A stretch of 7,044 nt of DNA from positions 1 to 7,044 of the forward strand of contig CALGRN010000323.1 of NCBI GenBank assembly GCA_937880835.1. Direction: 5' to 3'. Origin of the DNA: an uncultured Prevotella sp. Its GTDB lineage: Bacteria > Bacteroidota > Bacteroidia > Bacteroidales > Bacteroidaceae. Below, in pieces: positions 1 to 6,567 of the stretch (position 1 is the stretch's first letter; each line of letters begins with the position of its first letter). The position numbers were made by a program, and so were the translations under genes. The notes below the pieces were generated by a model. That model was given only the letters and a program-made list of their open reading frames with translations, did no database searches and was not told the origin of the DNA.

Positions 1-1078
1 TATACTCTGTAATGAAACCGATATCTTTTCTCTGTTCTTCGCTGAGAATGTGAACGGCACCACCTGCAGCCAGAGGATAGATGATATCCATAGTAGAAGC
101 GTCGAAAGAAAAGCTCGGATGATGGAGTTCTTTTCTGGTTACATCAAGCTTTAAATCCCTGATATACCATGCAGCACAGGCAGTTACTGATTTATGAGTG
201 ATTACAACACCTTTCGGCTTACCAGTTGAACCTGATGTATAAATCATATAGGAATGAACATCGGGTTTTGCATAAGTTACAGATTCTGCACCGTCAAATA
301 GAGCAATAGCCCCGCTCACAACTGCTTCAGTAAGTATCTGCTCTGCACCGCAGTCTTCAAGCATATAGGCAATTCTGTCTTCCGGATATTCAGGGTCTAT
401 CGGAACATAGGCAGCTCCGGCCTTGTTTATACCCAGAACTGCAATTATGAATTCCTTAACACGACCCATCTTTACGGCAACAAAGTCATTATCTTTTATG
501 CCATTGTTGAGCAGATATGCGGCTACAGAGTCAGACTGTCTGTCCAATTCTTTATATGTGATACTGCTGATATGGTCTACAACAGCCACAGAATCTGGAT
601 GTTCTTCTGCCTGATGCTTAAACATATCAATCCAGGTCTGTGTCTTATTATATTCAAGCTTTTCACCGGCAGAAGCAGCAATTATAGCAGTTTCCTGTTC
701 CTTGGAAACAAGGCTTACATCTTTGATGCGTTCTGCTGTAGCCATGCTGATAGCAGCTTTCGCAACAGCATCCGCGAGAATCTGCATATCGCACCTGCAG
801 TATTTCATGCCGTCATATTCGGCAGTGATTACATATTCATCGTTATGAGGATAAACAATGAATGTAATCGGGAATTTCACGGTATCAAGCTGCAGAGAAA
901 TATTTTCAATTACGTCATCTACTCTTATGCTTATTCCCGAATTTGTCTTTATGTCAACCGAATCGAAAACTGAAAAGACTTTGTAGTCTATTTTATTCTC
1001 ATAAAAACCTTCCAAATATTGGAAAAGTCCAAAACCGTTAACCGGATTAACTGCCAAAACTGCAACTTTCTTACTCAT
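1..1078 (-). CDS. Nonribosomal peptide synthetase, 5' part (C-domain tail + adenylation domain), with a DJ-1/PfpI-like N-terminus; runs off left edge
   Basis: An open frame of 359 codons runs from an ATG at 1078 (minus) to the window edge without a stop. Residues ~130-359 are an amino-acid adenylation domain, which activates an amino acid with ATP for loading on a carrier protein. Visible core motifs are A1 ITYKEL (173-178), A2 KAGAAYVPID (219-228), A3 YTSGSTGKPKG (280-290) and A4 FDAS (325-328), whose Asp normally binds the substrate amino group. The other specificity residues lie outside the window, so the substrate cannot be predicted. Residues ~62-128 match the end of a condensation domain (FPITFIVYPHNDEY, then a helix and LVSKEQE), but the catalytic HHxxxDG part is absent. 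Residues 1-60 instead resemble a DJ-1/PfpI start (MSKKVAVLAV, NSGISIRVDD). The start is supported by a -7 promoter box ~37 bp upstream. The NRPS portion uses no TCG (0 of 20 Ser) and no ACG (0 of 17 Thr), unlike neighbouring genes, which suggests transfer. The A domain is certain; whether the hybrid is functional is open. Confidence 0.9.
   Translation of the reverse strand, partial: MSKKVAVLAVNPVNGFGLFQYLEGFYENKIDYKVFSVFDSVDIKTNSGISIRVDDVIENISLQLDTVKFPITFIVYPHNDEYVITAEYDGMKYCRCDMQILADAVAKAAISMATAERIKDVSLVSKEQETAIIAASAGEKLEYNKTQTWIDMFKHQAEEHPDSVAVVDHISSITYKELDRQSDSVAAYLLNNGIKDNDFVAVKMGRVKEFIIAVLGINKAGAAYVPIDPEYPEDRIAYMLEDCGAEQILTEAVVSGAIALFDGAESVTYAKPDVHSYMIYTSGSTGKPKGVVITHKSVTACAAWYIRDLKLDVTRKELHHPSFSFDASTMDIIYPLAAGGAVHILSEEQRKDIGFITEY
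899..1078 (-). pseudogene. Truncated DJ-1/PfpI-family N-terminus (about 60 codons) fused to the NRPS
   Basis: The first ~60 codons encode a beta-alpha-beta start typical of the DJ-1/PfpI superfamily: a hydrophobic strand (KKVAVLAVNP), a helix (GLFQYLEGFYENKI), a second strand (DYKVFSVFD), then TNSGISIRVDDVIEN. The last piece matches the family pattern of a Ser/Gly turn followed by a strand and an Asp before the next helix. The rest of a ~180-residue family member, including the nucleophile-elbow Cys, is missing; the frame continues directly into condensation-domain sequence. The gene is divergent from an HxlR regulator, an arrangement I associate with intact DJ-1/PfpI genes. This portion uses TCG for 2 of 5 Ser codons, while the NRPS portion uses none. 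The joint is placed at ~899 by similarity alone and may be off by about 15 bp. Family assignment is from memory of the fold and motifs, without an alignment. Confidence 0.6.
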
Positions 1079-1114
1079 GATTTCTAAAATTTGAATTTGT
1101 TTGTAATCTTTTTG

Positions 1115-1146
1115 CAAAGATAAACGTAATTATTTTTATATACAAG
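1115..1146 (-). promoter_or_regulatory. Bacteroidota-type promoter for the DJ-1/NRPS fusion gene
   Basis: On the minus strand TATCTTTG (1122 down to 1115) is a perfect TAnnTTTG -7 box. A weaker -33 candidate, CTTG within TTCTTGTA, sits 20 bp upstream (1146-1143). Transcription would start near 1108-1111, giving a ~30-nt A-rich leader with no Shine-Dalgarno before the ATG at 1078. Confidence 0.6.
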
Positions 1147-1159
1147 AAGAAACGTTGCA

Positions 1160-1172
1160 GTAAGTAACTTAC
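1160..1172. promoter_or_regulatory. Candidate HxlR operator, 13-bp palindrome
   Basis: GTAAGTAACTTAC is a perfect 6-1-6 dyad between the divergent fusion gene and the HxlR gene, just upstream of the minus-strand -33 region. HxlR proteins are dimeric winged-helix factors that bind short dyads in such divergent spacers. Assignment to this regulator is inferred from position and symmetry. Confidence 0.45.
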
Positions 1173-1284
1173 CTGGAAGTTGGAATTAAGACAAATAAAG
1201 CCTTGTGCTAAAACGACTTTAACTCTGATTAACAAAACATGCGAAATAACCGATAGATACAAGGTTTATTTCAGAAACTATTGC

Positions 1285-1292
1285 TATATTTG
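1285..1292 (+). promoter_or_regulatory. -7 box of the hxlR-type gene promoter
   Basis: TATATTTG matches the Bacteroidota TAnnTTTG -7 element exactly. A clear TTTG -33 box is not seen at the usual spacing. The box ends only 4 bp before the first ATG of the HxlR coding region, so a transcript from it would be leaderless or have a leader of about 10 nt. Confidence 0.45.
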
Positions 1293-1296
1293 CACA

Positions 1297-1638
1297 ATGA
1301 TGCGTATGGTCTATGGATATGAAAACTGTCCTGTGAGACAGGTTATAAGCAGGTTTAACGATAAATGGAGCATGCTTGTGCTTCATTCTTTGCACACGAG
1401 CGATAGCGGAGTGTTGAGGTTCAGCGAACTGCATAAAGCCATGTCAGACTGCTCCCAGAAGATGTTGTCGCAGACGTTGAAGACATTAGAGAAGTCCAAT
1501 CTTGTGAAACGGAAGCAATATTCCGAAATTCCGCCGAGAGTGGAATATTCATTGACCGATGTAGGACAATCGTTGATGCCCAACATAGAGATGCTTATAA
1601 AATGGGCAGTGGAGAATTTTGATAAAGTTATAAGATGA
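1297..1638 (+). CDS. HxlR-family winged-helix transcriptional regulator
   Basis: A 113-residue HxlR-type regulator, normal length for the family (100-120). Near the N-terminus it has the family signature Cys-Pro followed by a helix and the lysine-tryptophan motif (CPVRQVISRFNDKWSMLVL). The Cys is the one used for thiol-based redox or electrophile sensing in characterised members such as YodB and HypR. The winged helix follows: RFSELHKAM, recognition helix SQKMLSQTLKTLE, and wing KRKQYSEIPPRVEYSLT, which is highly diagnostic. The frame is open upstream to 1180, but the first 39 codons have no family similarity and overlap the -7 box at 1285-1292, so the start is placed at the ATG at 1297. In-frame ATGs at 1300 and 1309 are alternatives. 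It is divergent from the DJ-1/NRPS fusion and probably represses that promoter and its own through the palindrome at 1160-1172. The target assignment is inference. Confidence 0.9.
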   Translation: MMRMVYGYENCPVRQVISRFNDKWSMLVLHSLHTSDSGVLRFSELHKAMSDCSQKMLSQTLKTLEKSNLVKRKQYSEIPPRVEYSLTDVGQSLMPNIEMLIKWAVENFDKVIR

Positions 1639-1787
1639 AAACAAACAGAAAGATGAATGCCTTTTATATGATGTTTTCATGAAAAACAAACTTTCGTTGA
1701 TGCAGTAGAAAAATCTAATATGAAGTTTCTCGGCTGGAAAATGAATTCACATTATATTATATAACAATAATATCAAAAGAATTGATT

Positions 1788-2546
1788 ATGAAACCTTTTA
1801 TTTCCGTAACGGTATTTTTGACATTAATTGTGTCTTCTTTGTTTGCCGGCATATACAACTATCGGATGGTTGAAGAACGGATTGTGGCAGACATGAACAA
1901 TGCGCTTGCGATGACATTGGCAGAAAAACAGGACGGTTGGATAACGCCCGACACAATCAAGACATACCGAAATAATCTGTCGATAGATGCATTGCGCGAC
2001 AAATCTTTTATTTCATACGCAGTTCCGACGACAACAGACAGCAGGAACGAATGTATATGCAGTGATACTATAATGTGGAAATCTGCATCGCAGTCGTTTG
2101 CTTTCAGAGGCTATGCCACGTGTTCTTTCATTACAATGTTAGGCATGTCAAATCAGAGAACGTCTATACTTCTTTCGTCAGCGGCTGTACTCTGGGCATT
2201 GATTTCTCTGGTTTATTTCAGGAAAAATCAACGTTACAGGTTGGAAAATCTCGTCACTTTGGGCACGCTTTCATTTTCGTGTGACAGCCGCAGTTTCTAT
2301 AATGCGGAACATGAGCAGATGAAACTTACCCCGATGCAACAGAAACTTATGGAGATGTTCTTTGCATCCAAAACTCACAAACTGTCGAAAGAAGATATAT
2401 GCAAATGTCTTTGGCCAAAGAAAGACGATGCAAGCGAAACTTTGTATGCGCTCATAAAAAGACTCAAACCGATAATAGAAGAGAACAGCAATCTGAAAAT
2501 AGAAGCGGAAAGAGGCAAGGCTTACAGATTGAAAGAAAAAGAATAA
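1788..2546 (+). CDS. Membrane-anchored regulator with C-terminal winged-helix DNA-binding domain
   Basis: 252 residues. TM1 (about 3-22) is followed by a periplasmic region (~23-124) with three cysteines (C89, C91, C112), TM2 (~125-145), and a basic cytoplasmic linker with FRKNQRYR after TM2. The C-terminus (~178-248) reads as an OmpR/PhoB-like winged helix: LTPMQQKLMEMFF, KEDICKCLWP, SETLYALIKRLKPIIEE, then a beta wing ending GKAYRLKEKE. The layout suggests a one-component receptor that senses a periplasmic signal and binds DNA at the membrane. Unlike ToxR and CadC, the winged helix is C-terminal and there are two TM helices. A TTG at 1782 would add two residues; the ATG at 1788 is preferred because the signal-anchor helix begins right after it. 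No Shine-Dalgarno is seen. It lies 245 bp upstream of the polysaccharide export gene on the same strand, so that gene is a plausible target. Close family name not recognised; function inferred from architecture. Confidence 0.8.
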   Translation: MKPFISVTVFLTLIVSSLFAGIYNYRMVEERIVADMNNALAMTLAEKQDGWITPDTIKTYRNNLSIDALRDKSFISYAVPTTTDSRNECICSDTIMWKSASQSFAFRGYATCSFITMLGMSNQRTSILLSSAAVLWALISLVYFRKNQRYRLENLVTLGTLSFSCDSRSFYNAEHEQMKLTPMQQKLMEMFFASKTHKLSKEDICKCLWPKKDDASETLYALIKRLKPIIEENSNLKIEAERGKAYRLKEKE

Positions 2547-2700
2547 GGCAGGAATAGGAGGTTGGTTTCATTAAAAAATACATTAACCGCGCGGCATCGA
2601 GAAGCGCACGCAGATTGTGTTTTTTATCAAAGAACATGACAAAACAAAAGTTTCAAACAAGCAATCCTTTTACTGTCAAAACACAGAAATAAGCCTCTGC

Positions 2701-2733
2701 TTTCATTTTATTAAAAGAAAAAACGTATCTTTG
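2701..2733 (+). promoter_or_regulatory. Promoter of the SLBB polysaccharide export gene
   Basis: TATCTTTG (2726-2733) is a perfect TAnnTTTG -7 box. TTTC (2701-2704), 21 bp upstream, is a near match to the TTTG -33 box. A start near 2738-2741 would leave a ~52-nt leader before the ATG at 2792, so this gene need not be cotranscribed with the regulator upstream. Confidence 0.65.
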
Positions 2734-2791
2734 CAATAAATTTTGAAAATAGATGTTATTATAACAATACAAGTGCAGTAAACAAACGCAA

Positions 2792-5359
2792 ATGAAAAAA
2801 TATATTTTATTTTTAATGTTTCTGATGTCATGTGGTTTAAACATTATGGCACAGTCGTCTATGACAGACGATCAGGTGATGAGATTCGTCCAAAAAGAAC
2901 AGGAAGCAGGTACGTCTCAATCCCAGATTGTAACCAAACTTATGCAGCGCGGAGTGAATATTCAGCAAATAAGAAGAATAAAGAAAAAATATGACAGACT
3001 GAAAAAAGAAGAAGGACTGGGTACAGTTGAAGATGACAAAAAAAAGAAATCGGACGACCGTACACGCAAGAATAACGGCAAACTTAAAGACAGCAAGGAA
3101 AAAGAAAATGATAATTTCCGCGTAAAATCAACGGAAAGATATACTCATACTTACGACGAGGAAGACCCCGAATTTATGGAAATGCAGGAGGAAATGGAAA
3201 GTCTGTTGCCTCAGGACTCCATAAAATGGCTCGAAAAGATACTCGAAGACAGAAAGAAAGCTAAGAAAAAGGTGTTCGGACGCGATATTTTCAACAACAA
3301 GGACTTAACCTTTGAGCCTAACATGAATATCGCAACGCCGCAGAATTACTATCTCGGTCCGGGCGATGCAGTTATAATTGAGATATACGGAGCATCACAA
3401 AAGACAATAGAATCTACGGTATCACCCGATGGAACGGTTACAATAGAAGGCTACGGACCTGTTCAAGTGAGCGGTTTAAGTGTTGCACAGGCTAACGCCA
3501 GATTGCGTTCTATGCTCGGTTCTCGTTACAGCAGTTCGAGAATACAACTCACTGTGGGGCAGACAAGAACGATAATGGTTAACGTTATGGGTGAAGTGAA
3601 AGCACCGGGAACATATACTCTTTCTGCATTCGCATCAATATTCCATGCTCTCTATATGGCAGGAGGAACGAATGATCTCGGAACTTTGCGAAACATAAAA
3701 GTATATAGAAACAACAGACTTGTAACAACAGTCGATATATATGATTATATCCTGAACGGAAAACTTACAGGAAATGTTCGTCTCGCAGACAATGACGTAA
3801 TTTCGGTAGGTACTTATGACTGCATTGTAAACATAACCGGAAAGGTTAAAAGACCTATGCTCTATGAAATGAAGAAGAACGAGAGCATCGGAACTTTGCT
3901 TAAATATGCCGGCGGTTTTACGGGAGATGCTTACAAAAAGTCTGTAAGAGTATTCCGAAAAACAGGTCGCGAACACTCTGTATATAATGTAGGAGAGTTT
4001 GATGTATCTGCTTTTCATGTGGCAGACGGCGACTCTGTGACGGTGGATTCAATCCTTCCGCGTTACGAAAATACCGTTCAGGTGAAAGGAGCGGTATTCC
4101 GTCCGGGCATGTATCAAGTGGGTGGAGATATCAATAGTGTAAGAACGCTGTTGCAACATGCCGAAGGCGTGACGGAAGAAGCATTCACGGCGCATGCAGT
4201 AATGCACAGAATGAAACCTGACAGAACGCTTGAAGTGGTACAGGTAGATGTAGAAGGTATTATGAATGGAAGCGTTGCAGACATCCCTTTGAAGAGTAAC
4301 GATGTGCTGTTTATACCTACCAAACAGGAAATGATGCAAGAACAGACAATAACAATACACGGTGAGGTACAATATCCCGGTATATACAAATATGCATCCA
4401 ACGAAACAATAGAAGACTTCATACTGCAAGCGGGAGGATTGAAGGAGGCAGCTTCAATGGTTAAGGTTGATATTTCACGGCGTATTATAGACTCTAAGGC
4501 AATCACGACAGATAGCGTTATCGCAAGAACATACACATTAGCCATAAAGGACGGCTTTGTTATAGACGGCGAACCGGGCTTCACTCTCATGCCGTTCGAT
4601 GAAGTTTACGTTCGCAGAAGTCCCGGTTATTATGAGCAACAGAACATCACTATTGAGGGCGAAGTTATGTTTGCAGGAACTTACACATTATCAAAGAAGA
4701 ACGAACGTCTTAGCGATATCATCAAGGCAGCAGGCGGATTGAATGACAGGGCTTATGTTCAGGGAGCACGTCTTGAACGAAAGATTACCGAAGCTGAACG
4801 CATACGAATGGAAACAGCCAGGAAAATACAGCTTGAAAACCTTGAAAACATCAAGCGAGAAGAAGAGATGGCAAGCTCCGGAAAGATTACGGATACCAAC
4901 TTGGAAAACTCGCAAACGGTTAAGAAATACAATATAGAAGAAACCACCTACGTGGGTATAGAGCTTGATAAAGCATTGGCAAATCCGGGTGGAGACGAAG
5001 ATATTGTGTTGCGAGAAGGTGACCGTATAATCGTACCTCAATACAACGGAACGGTTAAGATAAATGGTGCGGTGATGTATCCGAACACAGTAGGATATGT
5101 CAAAGGCAAAGGAGTAAGTTATTATATAGATCAAGCGGGAGGTTTCGGAAACAATGCAAAGAAGAGCAAGACATTCATTATATATATGAACGGAACTATT
5201 GCGAAAGCCGGACACAATGCCAAGCCGATGCCCGGATGTGAGATTATTGTTCCAGAGAAAGCCAAAAACAAGCATTCACTTGCTGAAACCATGAGTATCG
5301 GAACATCTATCGCATCTATCGCAACAATGATTGCAACAATGGCAAACCTTCTGAAATAA
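2792..5359 (+). CDS. Polysaccharide export protein with Poly_export domain and six SLBB repeats (Wza-like)
   Basis: 855 residues, more than twice the size of E. coli Wza. The signal peptide ends near residue 20: NIMAQSS suggests signal peptidase I, while FLMSCG earlier could be a lipobox, so lipidation is ambiguous. A short helical-pair domain (~23-75, TDDQVMRFVQKEQ...) and a Lys/Glu-rich linker (to ~165) follow. The Poly_export domain starts at ~185 with the signature YYLGPGD and continues through SPDGTVTIEGYGPVQVSG to ~260. Six SLBB repeats then begin near residues 261, 344, 428, 518, 617 and 753. Each opens with an I-x-V/I-x-G-x-V strand and contains an AGG-type turn in most copies. A charged coiled-coil segment (~690-735) interrupts the fifth. 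The last ~27 residues form a hydrophobic helix (IGTSIASIATMIATMANLLK), possibly analogous to the outer-membrane helix of Wza. Expected role: outer-membrane and periplasmic conduit for capsule or exopolysaccharide. No glycosyltransferase, Wzx/Wzy or Wzc gene is in the window. Domain edges are estimates. Confidence 0.92.
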   Translation: MKKYILFLMFLMSCGLNIMAQSSMTDDQVMRFVQKEQEAGTSQSQIVTKLMQRGVNIQQIRRIKKKYDRLKKEEGLGTVEDDKKKKSDDRTRKNNGKLKDSKEKENDNFRVKSTERYTHTYDEEDPEFMEMQEEMESLLPQDSIKWLEKILEDRKKAKKKVFGRDIFNNKDLTFEPNMNIATPQNYYLGPGDAVIIEIYGASQKTIESTVSPDGTVTIEGYGPVQVSGLSVAQANARLRSMLGSRYSSSRIQLTVGQTRTIMVNVMGEVKAPGTYTLSAFASIFHALYMAGGTNDLGTLRNIKVYRNNRLVTTVDIYDYILNGKLTGNVRLADNDVISVGTYDCIVNITGKVKRPMLYEMKKNESIGTLLKYAGGFTGDAYKKSVRVFRKTGREHSVYNVGEFDVSAFHVADGDSVTVDSILPRYENTVQVKGAVFRPGMYQVGGDINSVRTLLQHAEGVTEEAFTAHAVMHRMKPDRTLEVVQVDVEGIMNGSVADIPLKSNDVLFIPTKQEMMQEQTITIHGEVQYPGIYKYASNETIEDFILQAGGLKEAASMVKVDISRRIIDSKAITTDSVIARTYTLAIKDGFVIDGEPGFTLMPFDEVYVRRSPGYYEQQNITIEGEVMFAGTYTLSKKNERLSDIIKAAGGLNDRAYVQGARLERKITEAERIRMETARKIQLENLENIKREEEMASSGKITDTNLENSQTVKKYNIEETTYVGIELDKALANPGGDEDIVLREGDRIIVPQYNGTVKINGAVMYPNTVGYVKGKGVSYYIDQAGGFGNNAKKSKTFIIYMNGTIAKAGHNAKPMPGCEIIVPEKAKNKHSLAETMSIGTSIASIATMIATMANLLK

Positions 5360-5411
5360 CAATAGTTAATAATGTAGTAACGACATAATTGATAATGTTC
5401 AAAATTAATAA

Positions 5412-5431
5412 AGGCTGAAAACATACAGCCT
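5412..5431 (+). other. Small hairpin after the export gene
   Basis: AGGCTG and CAGCCT form a perfect 6-bp stem around an 8-nt loop, 53 bp after the export gene's stop codon. There is no T-run behind it. It may stabilise the mRNA 3' end or act together with the stronger hairpin just downstream. Confidence 0.4.
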
Positions 5432-5447
5432 ACTCCACGAAATTAAG

Positions 5448-5488
5448 TATATGGGGACAGGCTTAAATGCTTGTTCCCATATAAGTTT
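5448..5488 (+). terminator. Intrinsic terminator of the SLBB export gene
   Basis: A 15-bp stem (left arm 5448-5462, right arm 5469-5483) with two G-T wobbles closes a 6-nt loop (TTAAAT). The GGG/CCC core is visible as ATATGGGGACAGGC against GCTTGTTCCCATAT. A short TTTT run (5485-5488) follows. It lies 88 bp after the export gene and 42 bp before the M48 gene, which separates the two transcripts. A near-match -7 box (TATATTGG, 5506-5513) after the hairpin could start the next gene. Confidence 0.7.
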
Positions 5489-5529
5489 TAAAGATTGATA
5501 CAAAATATATTGGAAATAAAAAGAATGAT

Positions 5530-6411
5530 ATGAAGAGAGTTAAGTTTATCTTATTTTATGTTGTTGCAATGATATTAATGTCTTGCGGAACAACGAACGT
5601 AGTGCCGATTACGGGCAGAAAGCAAAATCTTCTCGTTACAGACGAGCAGGTGTTGAGCCTCAGCAATAAGGAATATTCAAAGTTTATGAGCTCTGCGAAA
5701 CTATCAACCAACACAGCAAACACTGCTATGGTGAAGCGTGTAGGGCAGCGATTGGCAAGTGCGGTAGAAGCTTATATGCGTAAAAACGGATATGCCAACG
5801 ATTTGAAAAACTATTCTTGGGAGTTCAATCTCGTGCAGGATAAATCTGCCAACGCATTCTGCATGCCCGGCGGAAAGATTGTCGTGTTTGAAGGTCTGCT
5901 TCCTTATACACAGAATGAAGCATCGCTTGCCATTGTGCTCGGGCATGAAATAGCGCACGCCGTTGCAAAACATTCTGCCGAACAGCTGTCTAAGAAGTAT
6001 CGCCAACAATACGGAACACAGATAGGCGGAAGCATTCTCAATGTGTTAGGTGTGGGAAGTGACGTAGTGCAAACAGGTCAAGTATTAGCCGGACAGTATT
6101 TTTCTTTCCGCAATCTGAAATACTCTCGCGATAACGAAAGCGAGGCAGACCGTCTCGGTTTGATATTTGCAGCAATGGCAGGTTATGATCCTAACGTGGC
6201 AATAGGATTCTGGCAGCGTATGTCAAATGGCAATCAGAGCACGAACGACATGTTCAGCGACCATCCCTCTGATGCAAAAAGAATTGCAGCGATAAGAGCG
6301 GATATGCCGGAAGCGATGAAATATTACAAACCGACGGTTTCTTTTTCTACGACTAAAACAAGTACTAAGACTACAAGCAGCAAAAAGAAAAAGAAGAGAA
6401 AAAATAAATAA
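5530..6411 (+). CDS. M48-family zinc metallopeptidase lipoprotein (LoiP/BepA-like)
   Basis: 293 residues. A lipoprotein signal peptide ends in LMSCG, with the lipidated Cys at 19, so the enzyme is probably anchored in the envelope facing the periplasm. The peptidase domain spans about 60-260. It carries FCMPGGKIVVFEGLL (110-124), the zinc motif HEIAH (139-143), the downstream NESEAD (E203 as expected third ligand, D207 supporting) and a late DHPSDAKRI (His245), which in BepA-type enzymes can contact the zinc. All catalytic residues are intact. Family members such as LoiP and BepA degrade or help fold outer-membrane proteins, so periplasmic protein quality control is likely; the substrate is unknown. 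The last ~20 residues are Ser/Thr then Lys/Arg-rich (TSSKKKKKRKNK), an unusual tail. The gene is likely monocistronic, with a hairpin terminator before it and large inverted repeats after it. The A-rich leader has no clear Shine-Dalgarno. Confidence 0.93.
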   Translation: MKRVKFILFYVVAMILMSCGTTNVVPITGRKQNLLVTDEQVLSLSNKEYSKFMSSAKLSTNTANTAMVKRVGQRLASAVEAYMRKNGYANDLKNYSWEFNLVQDKSANAFCMPGGKIVVFEGLLPYTQNEASLAIVLGHEIAHAVAKHSAEQLSKKYRQQYGTQIGGSILNVLGVGSDVVQTGQVLAGQYFSFRNLKYSRDNESEADRLGLIFAAMAGYDPNVAIGFWQRMSNGNQSTNDMFSDHPSDAKRIAAIRADMPEAMKYYKPTVSFSTTKTSTKTTSSKKKKKRKNK

Positions 6412-6447
6412 TAACGTAATTTCGGTATATTATTTGTGTTTTAACAT

Positions 6448-6518
6448 CTATTGTTTTGCGCTTCAAAAGTTATCCTTTTACACCGCAAAAGGATAACTTT
6501 TGAAGCGCAAAACAATAG
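6448..6518. repeat. Perfect 32-bp inverted repeat with 7-bp loop, probable bidirectional terminator or REP-like element
   Basis: The left arm (6448-6479, beginning CTATTGTTTTGCGCTTCAAA) is exactly complementary to the right arm (6487-6518). The loop is ACACCGC. The outer end stops abruptly (T6447 against C6519). It lies 36 bp after the M48 stop, between convergent genes. The stem is far longer than a usual intrinsic terminator. T-rich stretches within the arms could support termination in either direction. A mobile or dispersed palindromic repeat is the alternative. Confidence 0.85.
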
Positions 6519-6567
6519 CTTTCGCAATGCGGTTTGTAAGAGTCTTATTGTCAACAACATACATAAG

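Noticed and set aside
572..973. Plus-strand open frame of 133 codons
   Set aside because: It lies antisense to the well-supported NRPS frame, which carries clear adenylation motifs. Its own protein has no recognisable features, so it is a shadow.
1180..1296. N-terminal extension of the HxlR gene
   Set aside because: The 39 codons have no HxlR similarity and run through the promoter box; family members start just before the Cys-Pro motif.
1674..1685. TTTTCATGAAAA palindrome after the HxlR gene
   Set aside because: Twelve symmetric, AT-rich bases with no loop or T-run are weak in AT-rich DNA. The 149-bp spacer 1639-1787 shows no other convincing feature.
2585..2627. GC-rich patch followed by a T-run, possible terminator of the membrane regulator
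   Set aside because: Only about 4 bp (GCGC/GCGC) can pair in a stem around an 11-nt loop, and the T-run is separated from it. Not enough to call a terminator.
3635..5424. Several minus-strand frames of 97-194 codons opposite the export gene
   Set aside because: All are antisense to a protein with continuous domain structure; none has recognisable motifs.
5506..5513. TATATTGG as -7 box for the M48 gene
   Set aside because: One mismatch to TAnnTTTG and no -33 box at proper spacing. It is mentioned as a possibility in the terminator entry but is not strong enough for its own entry.
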